This document shows, one piece after another, positions 1 to 5,380 of a DNA stretch of 5,380 bases; within the stretch, counting starts at the first letter, position 1; the number at the start of each line of letters is the position of its first letter. The DNA lies in NCBI GenBank assembly GCA_964468005.1, contig CAYXUT010000194.1, positions 1 through 5,380 on the forward strand, given 5' to 3'. The notes below the pieces were generated by a model, which saw only the letters and a list, made by a program, of their open reading frames with translations, ran no database searches and had not been told where the DNA came from. The position numbers and the translations under genes were made by a program. This stretch comes from TMED8 sp964468005. Its GTDB lineage: Bacteria; Pseudomonadota; Alphaproteobacteria; Rhodospirillales; Casp-alpha2.

Positions 1-212
1 CATCCCACTGCATCGACGACGCTCGCGAACTCCACCAATGCCCCGTCACCCATCAGTTTGACCATGCGGCCTCGGTATTCGGAAACCCTGGATCCGAAAT
101 GCTCGTTCCACAGTGCTTTAACCGCAATGTGTGTACCAGCTTCGTCGTTGCCCATGAGCCGCGAGAAACCCACTACGTCGGCAACTAGTATAGCAGTGAG
201 ACGCCGTTCCAT
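1..212 (-). CDS. Class III adenylate/guanylate cyclase, N-terminal part (runs off window)
   Basis: Seventy codons can be read from the ATG at 212-210 to the window edge, so this is the N-terminus of a longer protein. It begins MERRLTAILVADVVGFSRLMG and continues to a KLMGDG motif, the hallmark start of bacterial class III nucleotidyl cyclase catalytic domains, which make cAMP or cGMP from the triphosphate. Asp12 (in ADVVGFS) and Asp56 (in MGDG) sit where the two metal-binding aspartates belong, and Lys52 is placed like the purine-recognising lysine. With the catalytic domain at the very N-terminus, family members usually carry C-terminal TPR or other sensory regions, which cannot be seen here. 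The start is supported by a GGGAGG Shine-Dalgarno at 220-225, seven bases upstream. No convincing -35/-10 pair was found upstream. Family assignment is firm; cAMP versus cGMP is undecided. Confidence 0.93.
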   Translation of the reverse strand, partial: MERRLTAILVADVVGFSRLMGNDEAGTHIAVKALWNEHFGSRVSEYRGRMVKLMGDGALVEFASVVDAVG

Positions 213-240
213 TTACGGTCCTCCCGTAGGATAGAAACTA

Positions 241-328
241 GTATTAGCTAATCTAGACCAAGTTACCGAACTACCGTGCAAAAATCCATGTAGATGGGGA
301 TTGTTCCGTATTCCCGAATCTAGCCAAG
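241..328. repeat. Pair of imperfect direct repeats upstream of the cyclase gene
   Basis: The pattern GTATT-N4-AATCTAG followed by CCAAG occurs at 241-262 (one extra A before CCAAG) and again at 308-328, a 67-bp offset. Within the 16-base cores (241-256 and 308-323), 13 positions match. On the minus strand, the direction of the cyclase gene, each copy reads CTTGG(T)CTAGATT-N4-AATAC. Two spaced copies about 30 and 100 bp upstream of a start codon could be binding sites for a regulator, but this is inference; chance similarity in AT-rich DNA is possible. Confidence 0.4.
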
Positions 329-446
329 GCCCAACGCAGAACACTCCCACAGAACCTCTCCAAAATCCATTTTTAAAACCCTCGGGTGACGTTATGATGC
401 TTATAGATCCCCCCATGAGTGAGTTTGGTTAATTTTGTTTATAATC

Positions 447-508
447 AGGGACACTTTGGAAGAGGTTTGTGAAAGCCCCTCATACAGACATACGCTTTCA
501 ATGTCCTT
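447..508. repeat. Nested inverted repeat in the spacer
   Basis: An inner pair, TGAAAGC (470-476) and GCTTTCA (494-500), forms a 7-bp perfect stem with a 17-base loop. An outer pair, AGGGACA (447-453) and TGTCCTT (502-508), adds seven pairs, one of them G-T, with 16 unpaired bases on one side and one on the other. No T-run follows on either side, so it is not a standard intrinsic terminator. It may be a transcript structure 3' of the glycosyltransferase gene or a protein-binding site, or it may be fortuitous. Confidence 0.3.
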
Positions 509-633
509 CCCCCTATATATGAATCACGTTTGATATAATTCCTTTACGGCGTTTCTCTTACGATATAAAAACTTTTGAGCTACTGAACCAATAACACATC
601 GTAAAGATTTGGTACTTCTAATCGGCCATCATT

Positions 634-3084
634 TTAATCAAAACTTACGTCAAATTCTGTTTTCTTCTGAGATTGTACGAGTAAAGTCCTTATCTTATGG
701 AAGACATCGGACCAAGAGCCTCGATTTTTTTGCCTAAATAATCTCATTGTCGGATACCATGGTGTGTCATCCCTATCCAACAACCACCTAAAATCTGGGG
801 CGAATGGTAATAACATCCAGACCGGTTTTCCCATAGCGCCAGCAAGGTGTGCAACAGCGGTATCTACTGAAATTATAAGATCCAGTTGATCAATAATTTT
901 CGCGGTATCGTCGAAATCCTTTATATCTTTTGCGGCATCTACAATAGTCGCGTCACCAGAAATACTCTGTAGGTCGCTTCTCCGATCACCCACCTGTAGA
1001 CTAAATAGTTGTACACCGACTATGGATGCCATGGGTATGAAATTACGGAGCTGTATCGATCGGTTTTTATCGTTATTGTGTGTAACAGAGCCTGCCCACG
1101 CGATTCCAACGTTTTTGTTTTCCTTTTTCAGGTTATTTAGATAGAGACCATCATTATCTGGGCAGAGATAAGGTATATTTTCAGGTATTGATGTGGCGGT
1201 TGTACCCATAATATAGGGCAAGCTTAAAAGTGGTGCGCAAACATCATATTCAGGTAAAGGGTCTCCACTAACAACCAAATGATCTATTTCTGAAATGTTT
1301 GAAAGCAATCTAAAAAGCGGTCTCTGGCATTCAACAATTATATTACCGTTAAACTTGGAAACTTCTTCAACATAGCGAACAAATTGTATTGTATCTCCAA
1401 GGCCTTGTTCGGCAAACAATAGTATTGTTTTTCCATTTAACGACTTTCCATCCCACAAATTTTTTTTAAACTCATGGGCTGGTTTCTTAGCGAGTGTCGT
1501 TTTCCATCTCCACTCATACTCTTTCCAACCATCTTCAAAATTACCAAGGGATAGCAGCGCTAATGAAAGATTGAGATGAGCAAGTGCATAATTAGGTTTA
1601 AGCTGAAGCGCTTTTTTATGGCTTTCTATTGCTGTATCGAGTTCACCCAACGCCTGAAGTGAAAACCCAAGACTGGTATGTGCCTTAGCATCATTAGGGT
1701 TTATTTCAAGTGCTTTGCGATAACTATCAACAGCTTCGTCTGGCTTCCCTAGTCTTCGTAATGTATTTCCAAGATTATAGTATGCGCCCGCATAATCTGG
1801 ATTGATACGTAGGGCTTTCTGATAACTTGTTACTGCATCATCCAACTTTCCTAACTCTTTGAGCGCCGCGCCTAGGTTGCAATATGCTACGGCGTAGTCA
1901 GAATTAACATCTAACGCTTTGCGGTAACTTTTAATCGCTTTATCTAACTCGCCTAATTCCTGCAGAACTACCCCTAGGCAGTTGTAGGCCTCGGCGTGGT
2001 TCGGATTAAAAATAAGAGCTCTCGAAAAAAGCTCAACAGCTTCATTCTTATTTCCTATTTTCTGGTTAACCAGAGCAAGATTAAATAACGCAATAGGATG
2101 GTATGGATCGTTTTCCAATATATTTTTATAAACACTTTTGGCCTTCCTTAGCCTGCCAGAACTTTGATACTGTGCAGCCGAATGCAAGGCCTGATTAATA
2201 TTTATTGGATCTTGATCTGAAGAGATGCTTCTTGTTTTATAATGTTGAGAAATGTTTTCTGTAAATTTCCTAATCCAGTTCATTCGCTTCGAGTGAAGGC
2301 CATCCTCTGGGTTCATGGCATAATAACAAGTAGGTTTGCCAGTTGCTTGATGCCTAAATTGAGTTCTGAGTGCATGAAAAACATTCCGGTCGGAGCTCAT
2401 ACCTTTTTGATCGCCCTTTAGGGGGATCGTCCAATAACGGAGTACCGGTTCGCATTTTATTTTATCAATCATCAGGCAATTCGGATCGACAAAACCGCCA
2501 AATCGTTTCTGAAAAAAACCAGTCTCTACGCCAGTTGATTCCCAAATGTCGACGCATAACCGGTGACTAGTATCTTTATCCACAAACCATCGCAGGCTAT
2601 AGGCCCAATCTACGTCTTTAATAGCATTCATTAATGAAGAGAGATGCGCAGTATCCCACCAATTGTCATCACCTAGATAAGCCACGTACCTGCTGTTAGC
2701 GAGGTAACTCAAAACAGTCCTCATAGCGCCTCCATCTTTAGCAAGGTGGAGACCGCCATACCGTACCGAGGTTGAGTACCCGATATCCATAACTGTCACA
2801 AAGCAGTTTTGAGGCAGCGATCGGCAGATATCGGTAATAGTTTCGCGTGGAGCATCGGATTGATCTATCCCGATGAGGATCTGAATTCTCCCTTCAAAGT
2901 CTTGAGTGAAAATAGATTCCAGTGCGCGCCGTAAACTGGGCCTAAGGATCGTTGGAATTACAACAGCAACATCGAAAGATTGCTGAATGGATGTTCCGGG
3001 ATGGCCAATATTATGCCCGACGGACTGAACTTCTACGTCCGAGGTTTGATCACGTGCTATCGCATTGTCATCGTCAAATTTCAT
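634..3084 (-). CDS. Three-domain protein: GT2 glycosyltransferase, seven TPRs, GT9-like GT-B glycosyltransferase
   Basis: This 816-residue protein probably transfers sugars to a cytoplasmic or membrane-linked acceptor. Residues 38-270 look like a GT-A fold family 2 transferase: the first strand holds VVIPT (41-45), and LGDDNWW (137-143) provides a DXD-like metal/nucleotide-sugar motif with Asp139-Asp140. Asp232 in MSSDRNVF could act as the catalytic base (inference). Residues 297-530 hold seven consecutive TPRs at a 34-residue period. Residues 550-800 match the GT-B domain commonly found behind bacterial TPRs and related to GT9 heptosyltransferases: AEQGLGDTIQF (558-568), VGIAWAGS (659-666) and SVDTAVAHLAGAMGKPVW (739-756). 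There is no signal peptide or membrane segment. ATG at 3084 is the only plausible start, since the next Met is residue 99; a weak AGGG lies about 10 bases upstream. The gene is more AT-rich than hydA. Donor, acceptor and linkage are unknown; surface polysaccharide or flagellin/protein glycosylation are the likeliest settings. Confidence 0.9.
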   Translation of the reverse strand: MKFDDDNAIARDQTSDVEVQSVGHNIGHPGTSIQQSFDVAVVIPTILRPSLRRALESIFTQDFEGRIQILIGIDQSDAPRETITDICRSLPQNCFVTVMDIGYSTSVRYGGLHLAKDGGAMRTVLSYLANSRYVAYLGDDNWWDTAHLSSLMNAIKDVDWAYSLRWFVDKDTSHRLCVDIWESTGVETGFFQKRFGGFVDPNCLMIDKIKCEPVLRYWTIPLKGDQKGMSSDRNVFHALRTQFRHQATGKPTCYYAMNPEDGLHSKRMNWIRKFTENISQHYKTRSISSDQDPININQALHSAAQYQSSGRLRKAKSVYKNILENDPYHPIALFNLALVNQKIGNKNEAVELFSRALIFNPNHAEAYNCLGVVLQELGELDKAIKSYRKALDVNSDYAVAYCNLGAALKELGKLDDAVTSYQKALRINPDYAGAYYNLGNTLRRLGKPDEAVDSYRKALEINPNDAKAHTSLGFSLQALGELDTAIESHKKALQLKPNYALAHLNLSLALLSLGNFEDGWKEYEWRWKTTLAKKPAHEFKKNLWDGKSLNGKTILLFAEQGLGDTIQFVRYVEEVSKFNGNIIVECQRPLFRLLSNISEIDHLVVSGDPLPEYDVCAPLLSLPYIMGTTATSIPENIPYLCPDNDGLYLNNLKKENKNVGIAWAGSVTHNNDKNRSIQLRNFIPMASIVGVQLFSLQVGDRRSDLQSISGDATIVDAAKDIKDFDDTAKIIDQLDLIISVDTAVAHLAGAMGKPVWMLLPFAPDFRWLLDRDDTPWYPTMRLFRQKNRGSWSDVFHKIRTLLVQSQKKTEFDVSFD
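1495..2196 (-). repeat. TPR-coding tandem repeat, seven units of about 102 bp
   Basis: This is the part of the glycosyltransferase gene that encodes residues 297-530. Units start at residues 297, 331, 365, 399, 433, 467 and 501, exactly 34 residues apart, the last one merging into a WKEYEWRW linker to the GT-B domain. Units three to six share the canonical AY-NLG-AL-ELG-LD-AI-SY-KAL-INP-YA pattern and are the most alike. Their DNA is clearly related (for example GCTTTGCGATAACT against GCTTTGCGGTAACT on the plus strand) but not identical, so recent slippage is not evident. Confidence 0.9.
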
Positions 3085-3106
3085 GAGCTAGCGCCCTAAT
3101 TGTCGA

Positions 3107-3135
3107 ACTATACAGGCAATTTTAGGCACGGCCAA
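3107..3135 (-). promoter_or_regulatory. Putative sigma-70-type promoter for the glycosyltransferase gene
   Basis: On the minus strand, TTGGCC (3135-3130) and TATAGT (3112-3107) are separated by exactly 17 bases. TATAGT matches the -10 consensus at five of six positions and TTGGCC the -35 consensus at four of six. Transcription would begin near 3100, giving a leader of about 16 bases before the ATG at 3084. This short leader contains the AGGG at 3094-3097 that could serve as a weak ribosome binding site. It would let the gene be transcribed separately from hydA. This is a visual call only. Confidence 0.4.
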
Positions 3136-3250
3136 AAATTTAGGGTGTCATTTCCTTTGATGCAAGGCAATGAGATCGAACCGTAGTGTGGTCATCCGTT
3201 GTGTCACGGAGTTCCCGGCCACCAGTAACCGTAATGTGCCTCTTTCGCAA

Positions 3251-4669
3251 TCAATTAGGGTTGGGACGCAAGGGGTTCGGCGTGTCACAGGGGAGGAATT
3301 CACCATCTCCAGGAGTGGCTATACATTCCCCGTTCTCAGCAACCACTCGCCCCCTGGACAAAACCGTGGCCGGCCACGCCTGAAGTTTGATACCTTCGTA
3401 AGGCGTGTAGTCAACGTTGTGGTGCAGACGGTCATTAGTGAGCATGAATTCAGTCTCCGTGTCCCAGATAACCAAGTCCGCATCACTACCGGGCGCAATG
3501 GTTCCCTTCCGCGGGAACAAGCCGTACATCTGCGCTGGTCCCGTAGACGTAACCGAGACGAACGTATGAGCATCGATCCGACCTTTTAGTACGCCCTCTG
3601 ACATCAGCAGCGGAAGGCGCGTCTCGATACCAGGGATACCATTGGGAATTTCACTAAACTTGGCGTCGCTGCCAGCGTTTTTCTTGCCTTTGTCATCATC
3701 GAAACGGAACGGCGCATGATCGGAAGAAAACACCTGAAATACACCTGTTTTGATGCCGCGCCAAATGTGCTCTTGGTCATCCGCTGTGCGCGGCGGCGGG
3801 CTGCAGATGCATTTCGCCCCCTCAAAGCCCGGTTGGGCCAAATCATCAGCTGTCAGGAACAGATATTGCGGACAGGTCTCGCCGTAAATCCGAATACCGC
3901 GCGCCTGCGCGTTCTGAATTTGCGTCATCGCCTCTTTGCCAGAGACATGCACGATCAATACCGGTACGTCCATCAATTCGGCCAGCGAGATGGCGCGGTG
4001 TGTCGCCTCGCGTTCAACTACGGGTGGGCGGGAGTGGCCGTGGAACCTAGGCGCAGTGTTGCCGGCGGCCTCAAACATTTCGGTCAACCAAGCGATGCAA
4101 TCGGCGTTCTCGGCGTGTATCATGGTCATGGCGCCCTCGCGCCTCGCTAGATGAAGGACGTCGAGAATTTGGCGATCGTTCAGTTTCAGCGCATCATAGG
4201 TCATGTAGATTTTGAAATGTGAATAGCCGTCCTTAATCAGAGCCGGCAGTTCTTGTCCCAGCACGTTCGGCGTCGGATCGGTGACGATCAGATGAAAGGC
4301 GTAGTCAACCACTGCCTTGCCGTCGGCGCGCCGATGGTAGTCTTCAACGGCGGCTCGCAATCCTTCACCTTTGACCTGGCAAGCGAAAGGGATGACCGTC
4401 GTCGTGCCGCCGCACGCCGCCGATATAGTACCGCTGGTGAAATCATCTGCCATGATCGATCCGTCGTCCATCGGTTGGTCGAGATGGCAATGGCTATCAA
4501 CACCACCGGGTGTAACCATACGCCCAGCCGCGTCGATTTCGTTCTCCGCCGTCTCTCCAACAGTGCCGATCGTCTGAATAACACCATCTCGGATGCCTAC
4601 GTCTGCCGTGTAATTATCAGTCGCGGTCACTACGTTTGCGTTTCGGATAATCGTGTCCAGTACAGGCAT
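3251..4669 (-). CDS. hydA: Dihydropyrimidinase / D-hydantoinase
   Basis: This 472-residue cytosolic amidohydrolase of usual family length opens the ring of 5,6-dihydropyrimidines (reductive uracil/thymine catabolism) or 5-substituted hydantoins by hydrolysing the cyclic amide. The binuclear metal site is complete: His60 and His62 in DSHCHLDQP, Lys153 in FKIYMTY (the carboxylated bridging lysine), His185 in MIHAEN, His241 in IVHVSG and Asp317 in SSDHAPF. Substrate-contacting positions known from D-hydantoinases also appear conserved: Tyr158, Ser290 in CSPPP, and Asn343 in IPNGIPG. The small N- and C-terminal beta-sandwich portions are present (VVTATDNYTADVGI; GTIAPGSDADLVIWD, 389-403). The start ATG at 4669 has TGAGGA seven bases upstream. 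Neither preA/preT nor a beta-ureidopropionase or carbamoylase gene is in the window, so natural substrate is open; hydantoin, dihydropyrimidine or another cyclic ureide are all possible. The class is secure. Confidence 0.95.
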   Translation of the reverse strand: MPVLDTIIRNANVVTATDNYTADVGIRDGVIQTIGTVGETAENEIDAAGRMVTPGGVDSHCHLDQPMDDGSIMADDFTSGTISAACGGTTTVIPFACQVKGEGLRAAVEDYHRRADGKAVVDYAFHLIVTDPTPNVLGQELPALIKDGYSHFKIYMTYDALKLNDRQILDVLHLARREGAMTMIHAENADCIAWLTEMFEAAGNTAPRFHGHSRPPVVEREATHRAISLAELMDVPVLIVHVSGKEAMTQIQNAQARGIRIYGETCPQYLFLTADDLAQPGFEGAKCICSPPPRTADDQEHIWRGIKTGVFQVFSSDHAPFRFDDDKGKKNAGSDAKFSEIPNGIPGIETRLPLLMSEGVLKGRIDAHTFVSVTSTGPAQMYGLFPRKGTIAPGSDADLVIWDTETEFMLTNDRLHHNVDYTPYEGIKLQAWPATVLSRGRVVAENGECIATPGDGEFLPCDTPNPLRPNPN

Positions 4670-4676
4670 GGGGAAA

Positions 4677-4682
4677 TCCTCA
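4677..4682 (-). promoter_or_regulatory. hydA Shine-Dalgarno overlapping the stop codon of the DapA-family remnant
   Basis: The minus strand reads TGAGGA seven bases before the hydA ATG. Its first three bases (4682-4680) are also the TGA stop of the upstream DapA-family remnant. Ribosomes finishing the upstream frame would stop on the hydA binding site, a typical arrangement for translational coupling. It confirms the ATG at 4669 as the start and suggests the two genes formed an operon before the upstream one was truncated. Confidence 0.7.
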
Positions 4683-4895
4683 GGCGATTTTCAGTTCAAG
4701 TTCCTCGACGACCCGTTCCATCCAAGCAAGGTCATCCCCGGTGGCTGGAAGTCGTGGCGAGCGAGGCGGACCGACGGTAAGGCCCATGCGATCAAGCGGC
4801 GTCTTGGTAGCTGTCACGAAGCGGTGTTCGCCCACCAATTCGATGACTGGCAAAATCCGTTTAAAAATTCCGCGCGCTTTGGCGACGTCGCGAGT
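4680..4895 (-). pseudogene. C-terminal remnant of a DapA/NanA-family aldolase (dihydrodipicolinate synthase family)
   Basis: About 70 codons read DVAKARGIFKRILPVIEL, then HRFVTATKTPLDRMGL, then VGPPRSPRLPATGDD and a final amphipathic helix. This is the standard C-terminal helical end of DHDPS/N-acetylneuraminate lyase family proteins, normally about 300 residues long. The whole (beta/alpha)8 barrel, with the Schiff-base lysine and catalytic tyrosine, is absent. Recognisable homology starts only about 20 bases after the stop codon of the preceding small gene. The open frame extends back into that gene to a TTG at 4952 without a ribosome binding site, and this upstream part does not look like the family. 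The simplest reading is an internal deletion that removed roughly the first 230 codons. A short expressed peptide cannot be excluded but could not be an aldolase. The original substrate is unknown; many members beside catabolic genes act on sugar acids or keto acids rather than in lysine synthesis. Confidence 0.75.
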
Positions 4896-4914
4896 ATGGC
4901 AGCCTGTGCAACAC

Positions 4915-5214
4915 TTAGTTGATATCAGGGTTTCTGGTATCAAAGGCGACAAGGCCGGAATATGACTGGGTGCGGCTCTCGCCGGAATATTCCAGCATAT
5001 GTGTCACGCTATCGAGCCACTCCAAACCGGTGACTTCGTCGTCGCCAATCGCATCAATACTGGCATATTCGGAAATGGTGACAAACTCGTTTTCACCGAG
5101 CAACAGCGCTTTGGAACTGATCGCGTTGGAATAATCATAGGACTTCAAAGCCTCCAAGAACGCGTCCTCAAACCCGTCTTTGACTTTGAATTTCACCACC
5201 GAAACGACATTCAT
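4915..5214 (-). CDS. Small ABM/Dabb-like (dimeric alpha-beta barrel) protein of unknown function
   Basis: The 99-residue product starts MNVVSVVKFKVKDGFEDAFLEAL, a beta strand followed by an amphipathic helix with a KDG turn. Later come a strand around NEFVTISEY, an Asp-rich loop and helix including GLEWLDSVTHML, and a final strand SYSGLVAFD. This order fits the ferredoxin-like fold of antibiotic-biosynthesis-monooxygenase or Dabb-type proteins, and the N-terminus resembles short alphaproteobacterial proteins of that kind as I remember them. There is no signal peptide or membrane segment. ATG at 5214 is preferred over an in-frame TTG at 5223 because a GGAG lies ten bases upstream of the ATG but only two from the TTG. 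It is the first gene of the apparent cluster with the DapA remnant and hydA. Residues alone do not reveal an activity: it could be a small enzyme or a degradation-pathway accessory protein. Confidence 0.7.
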   Translation of the reverse strand: MNVVSVVKFKVKDGFEDAFLEALKSYDYSNAISSKALLLGENEFVTISEYASIDAIGDDEVTGLEWLDSVTHMLEYSGESRTQSYSGLVAFDTRNPDIN

Positions 5215-5279
5215 ACGGCGCAAGCTCCGCGCCTACCAAGTTCCCCAACAATAAGGCTTTCGCCAATTTGTCCAGCAAG

Positions 5280-5303
5280 TTGGTTTTTGTAGTTTTTGAC
5301 CAA
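5280..5303. promoter_or_regulatory. Dyad with internal direct repeat upstream of the small gene (possible operator)
   Basis: TTGGT (5280-5284) and ACCAA (5299-5303) form an inverted repeat with 14 bases between. Two copies of GTTTTTG (5283-5289 and 5292-5298), nine bases apart, lie across it. It sits about 65-90 bp upstream of the start codon at 5214, within the 166-bp non-coding stretch at the right edge. A dyad of this size is compatible with a GntR- or LysR-type operator, which would suit a catabolic cluster, but nothing identifies the regulator. I found no convincing -35/-10 pair in this stretch. Confidence 0.25.
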
Positions 5304-5380
5304 ACAGCACTCTCCATAGTAAGAGAAAACCACGTTGCCTCGATTCTTTAGACCCCTACAAGAACTTTTTTAGTAAGGAC

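Larger units (their letters stand above)
213..633. other. AT-rich intergenic spacer between the glycosyltransferase gene and the cyclase gene
   Basis: This 421-bp gap has no gene I can support. It contains the cyclase ribosome binding site at its left end, a pair of imperfect direct repeats (241-262 and 308-328), a short repeated 9-mer AAAATCCAT (281-289 and 362-370), and a nested inverted repeat at 447-508. No stem followed by a T-run was seen just past the stop codon of the glycosyltransferase gene at 634, so its transcription may end by another route. Its length and its own repeats suggest that the cyclase is transcribed independently. Confidence 0.6.

Noticed and set aside
213..416. Minus-strand open frame of 67 codons whose stop directly abuts the cyclase ATG (TAAATG)
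   Set aside because: No Shine-Dalgarno before its ATG at 416, no recognisable family or secondary-structure pattern, and it contains the direct repeats. The abutting stop looks coincidental.
534..539. Perfect TATAAT on the plus strand in the AT-rich spacer
   Set aside because: No -35-like hexamer at 16-18 bases upstream and no plus-strand gene downstream for it to serve; expected by chance in such AT-rich DNA.
2370..2570. Plus-strand 66-codon frame opposite the GT2 domain
   Set aside because: Antisense to a well-conserved GT2 region and without a ribosome binding site or family resemblance.
3085..3250. Possible intrinsic terminator after hydA
   Set aside because: Only 4-bp stems such as CCGT/ACGG were found, with no following T-run in the direction of transcription.
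3319..4587. Minus-strand open frames (3319-3573, 3604-3846, 4288-4587) in another frame inside hydA
   Set aside because: They overlap the intact hydantoinase frame completely and have Arg/Ser-rich, low-information products, so they do not indicate a frameshift in hydA.
3170..4922. Several plus-strand open frames of 65-175 codons opposite hydA and the DapA remnant
   Set aside because: They are antisense shadows of GC-rich coding DNA: the minus-strand proteins have clear family motifs throughout, and the plus-strand products are Arg-rich and match nothing I recognise.
5348..5380. Short minus-strand open stretch from the window edge to a TAA at 5350-5348 that could be the end of an upstream gene
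   Set aside because: Ten codons are too few to recognise anything, and a second frame is also open for a few codons; it cannot be supported from this window.

Overview
The window reads as an alphaproteobacterial chromosome segment. The class III cyclase N-terminus, the hydantoinase subfamily and the GT2-TPR-GT-B protein all resemble proteins I associate with Rhizobiales, Rhodospirillales and Rhodobacterales. That placement comes from memory of these families, not from a search. Every gene I can support lies on the minus strand, so transcription runs from high to low coordinates.

In transcription order: (1) 5214-4915, a 99-residue protein that looks like a ferredoxin-fold (ABM/Dabb-like) domain. 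(2) 4895-4680, the last 70 or so codons of a dihydrodipicolinate synthase/N-acetylneuraminate lyase (DapA) family gene; its catalytic two thirds are missing, so it is a remnant. (3) 4669-3251, a complete dihydropyrimidinase/D-hydantoinase with all metal ligands present; its ribosome binding site overlaps the stop codon of the DapA remnant, so the two were probably once translationally coupled. (4) A 166-bp spacer with a reasonable sigma-70-type promoter at 3135-3107. (5) 3084-634, a large three-part protein: GT2 (GT-A fold) glycosyltransferase, seven TPRs, and a GT9-like (GT-B fold) glycosyltransferase. (6) A 421-bp AT-rich spacer with a pair of imperfect direct repeats and a nested inverted repeat. 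(7) 212-1, the first 70 residues of a class III adenylate/guanylate cyclase that runs off the window.

The right half (hydA side) is GC-rich and looks like ordinary core metabolism: a decayed catabolic operon in which hydA survives and its DapA-family partner is almost gone. The left half is visibly more AT-rich, with the glycosyltransferase gene as the main cargo. Hand counts give 19/60 and 27/60 G+C at 1381-1440 and 1921-1980, against 37/60 at 3961-4020. This contrast fits a surface-polysaccharide or protein-glycosylation gene acquired separately. I see no tRNA, rRNA, CRISPR array, insertion sequence or clear Rho-independent terminator. The most distinctive item is the double glycosyltransferase built around a TPR superhelix. 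I see no strong evidence for a wholly new multi-gene system here.
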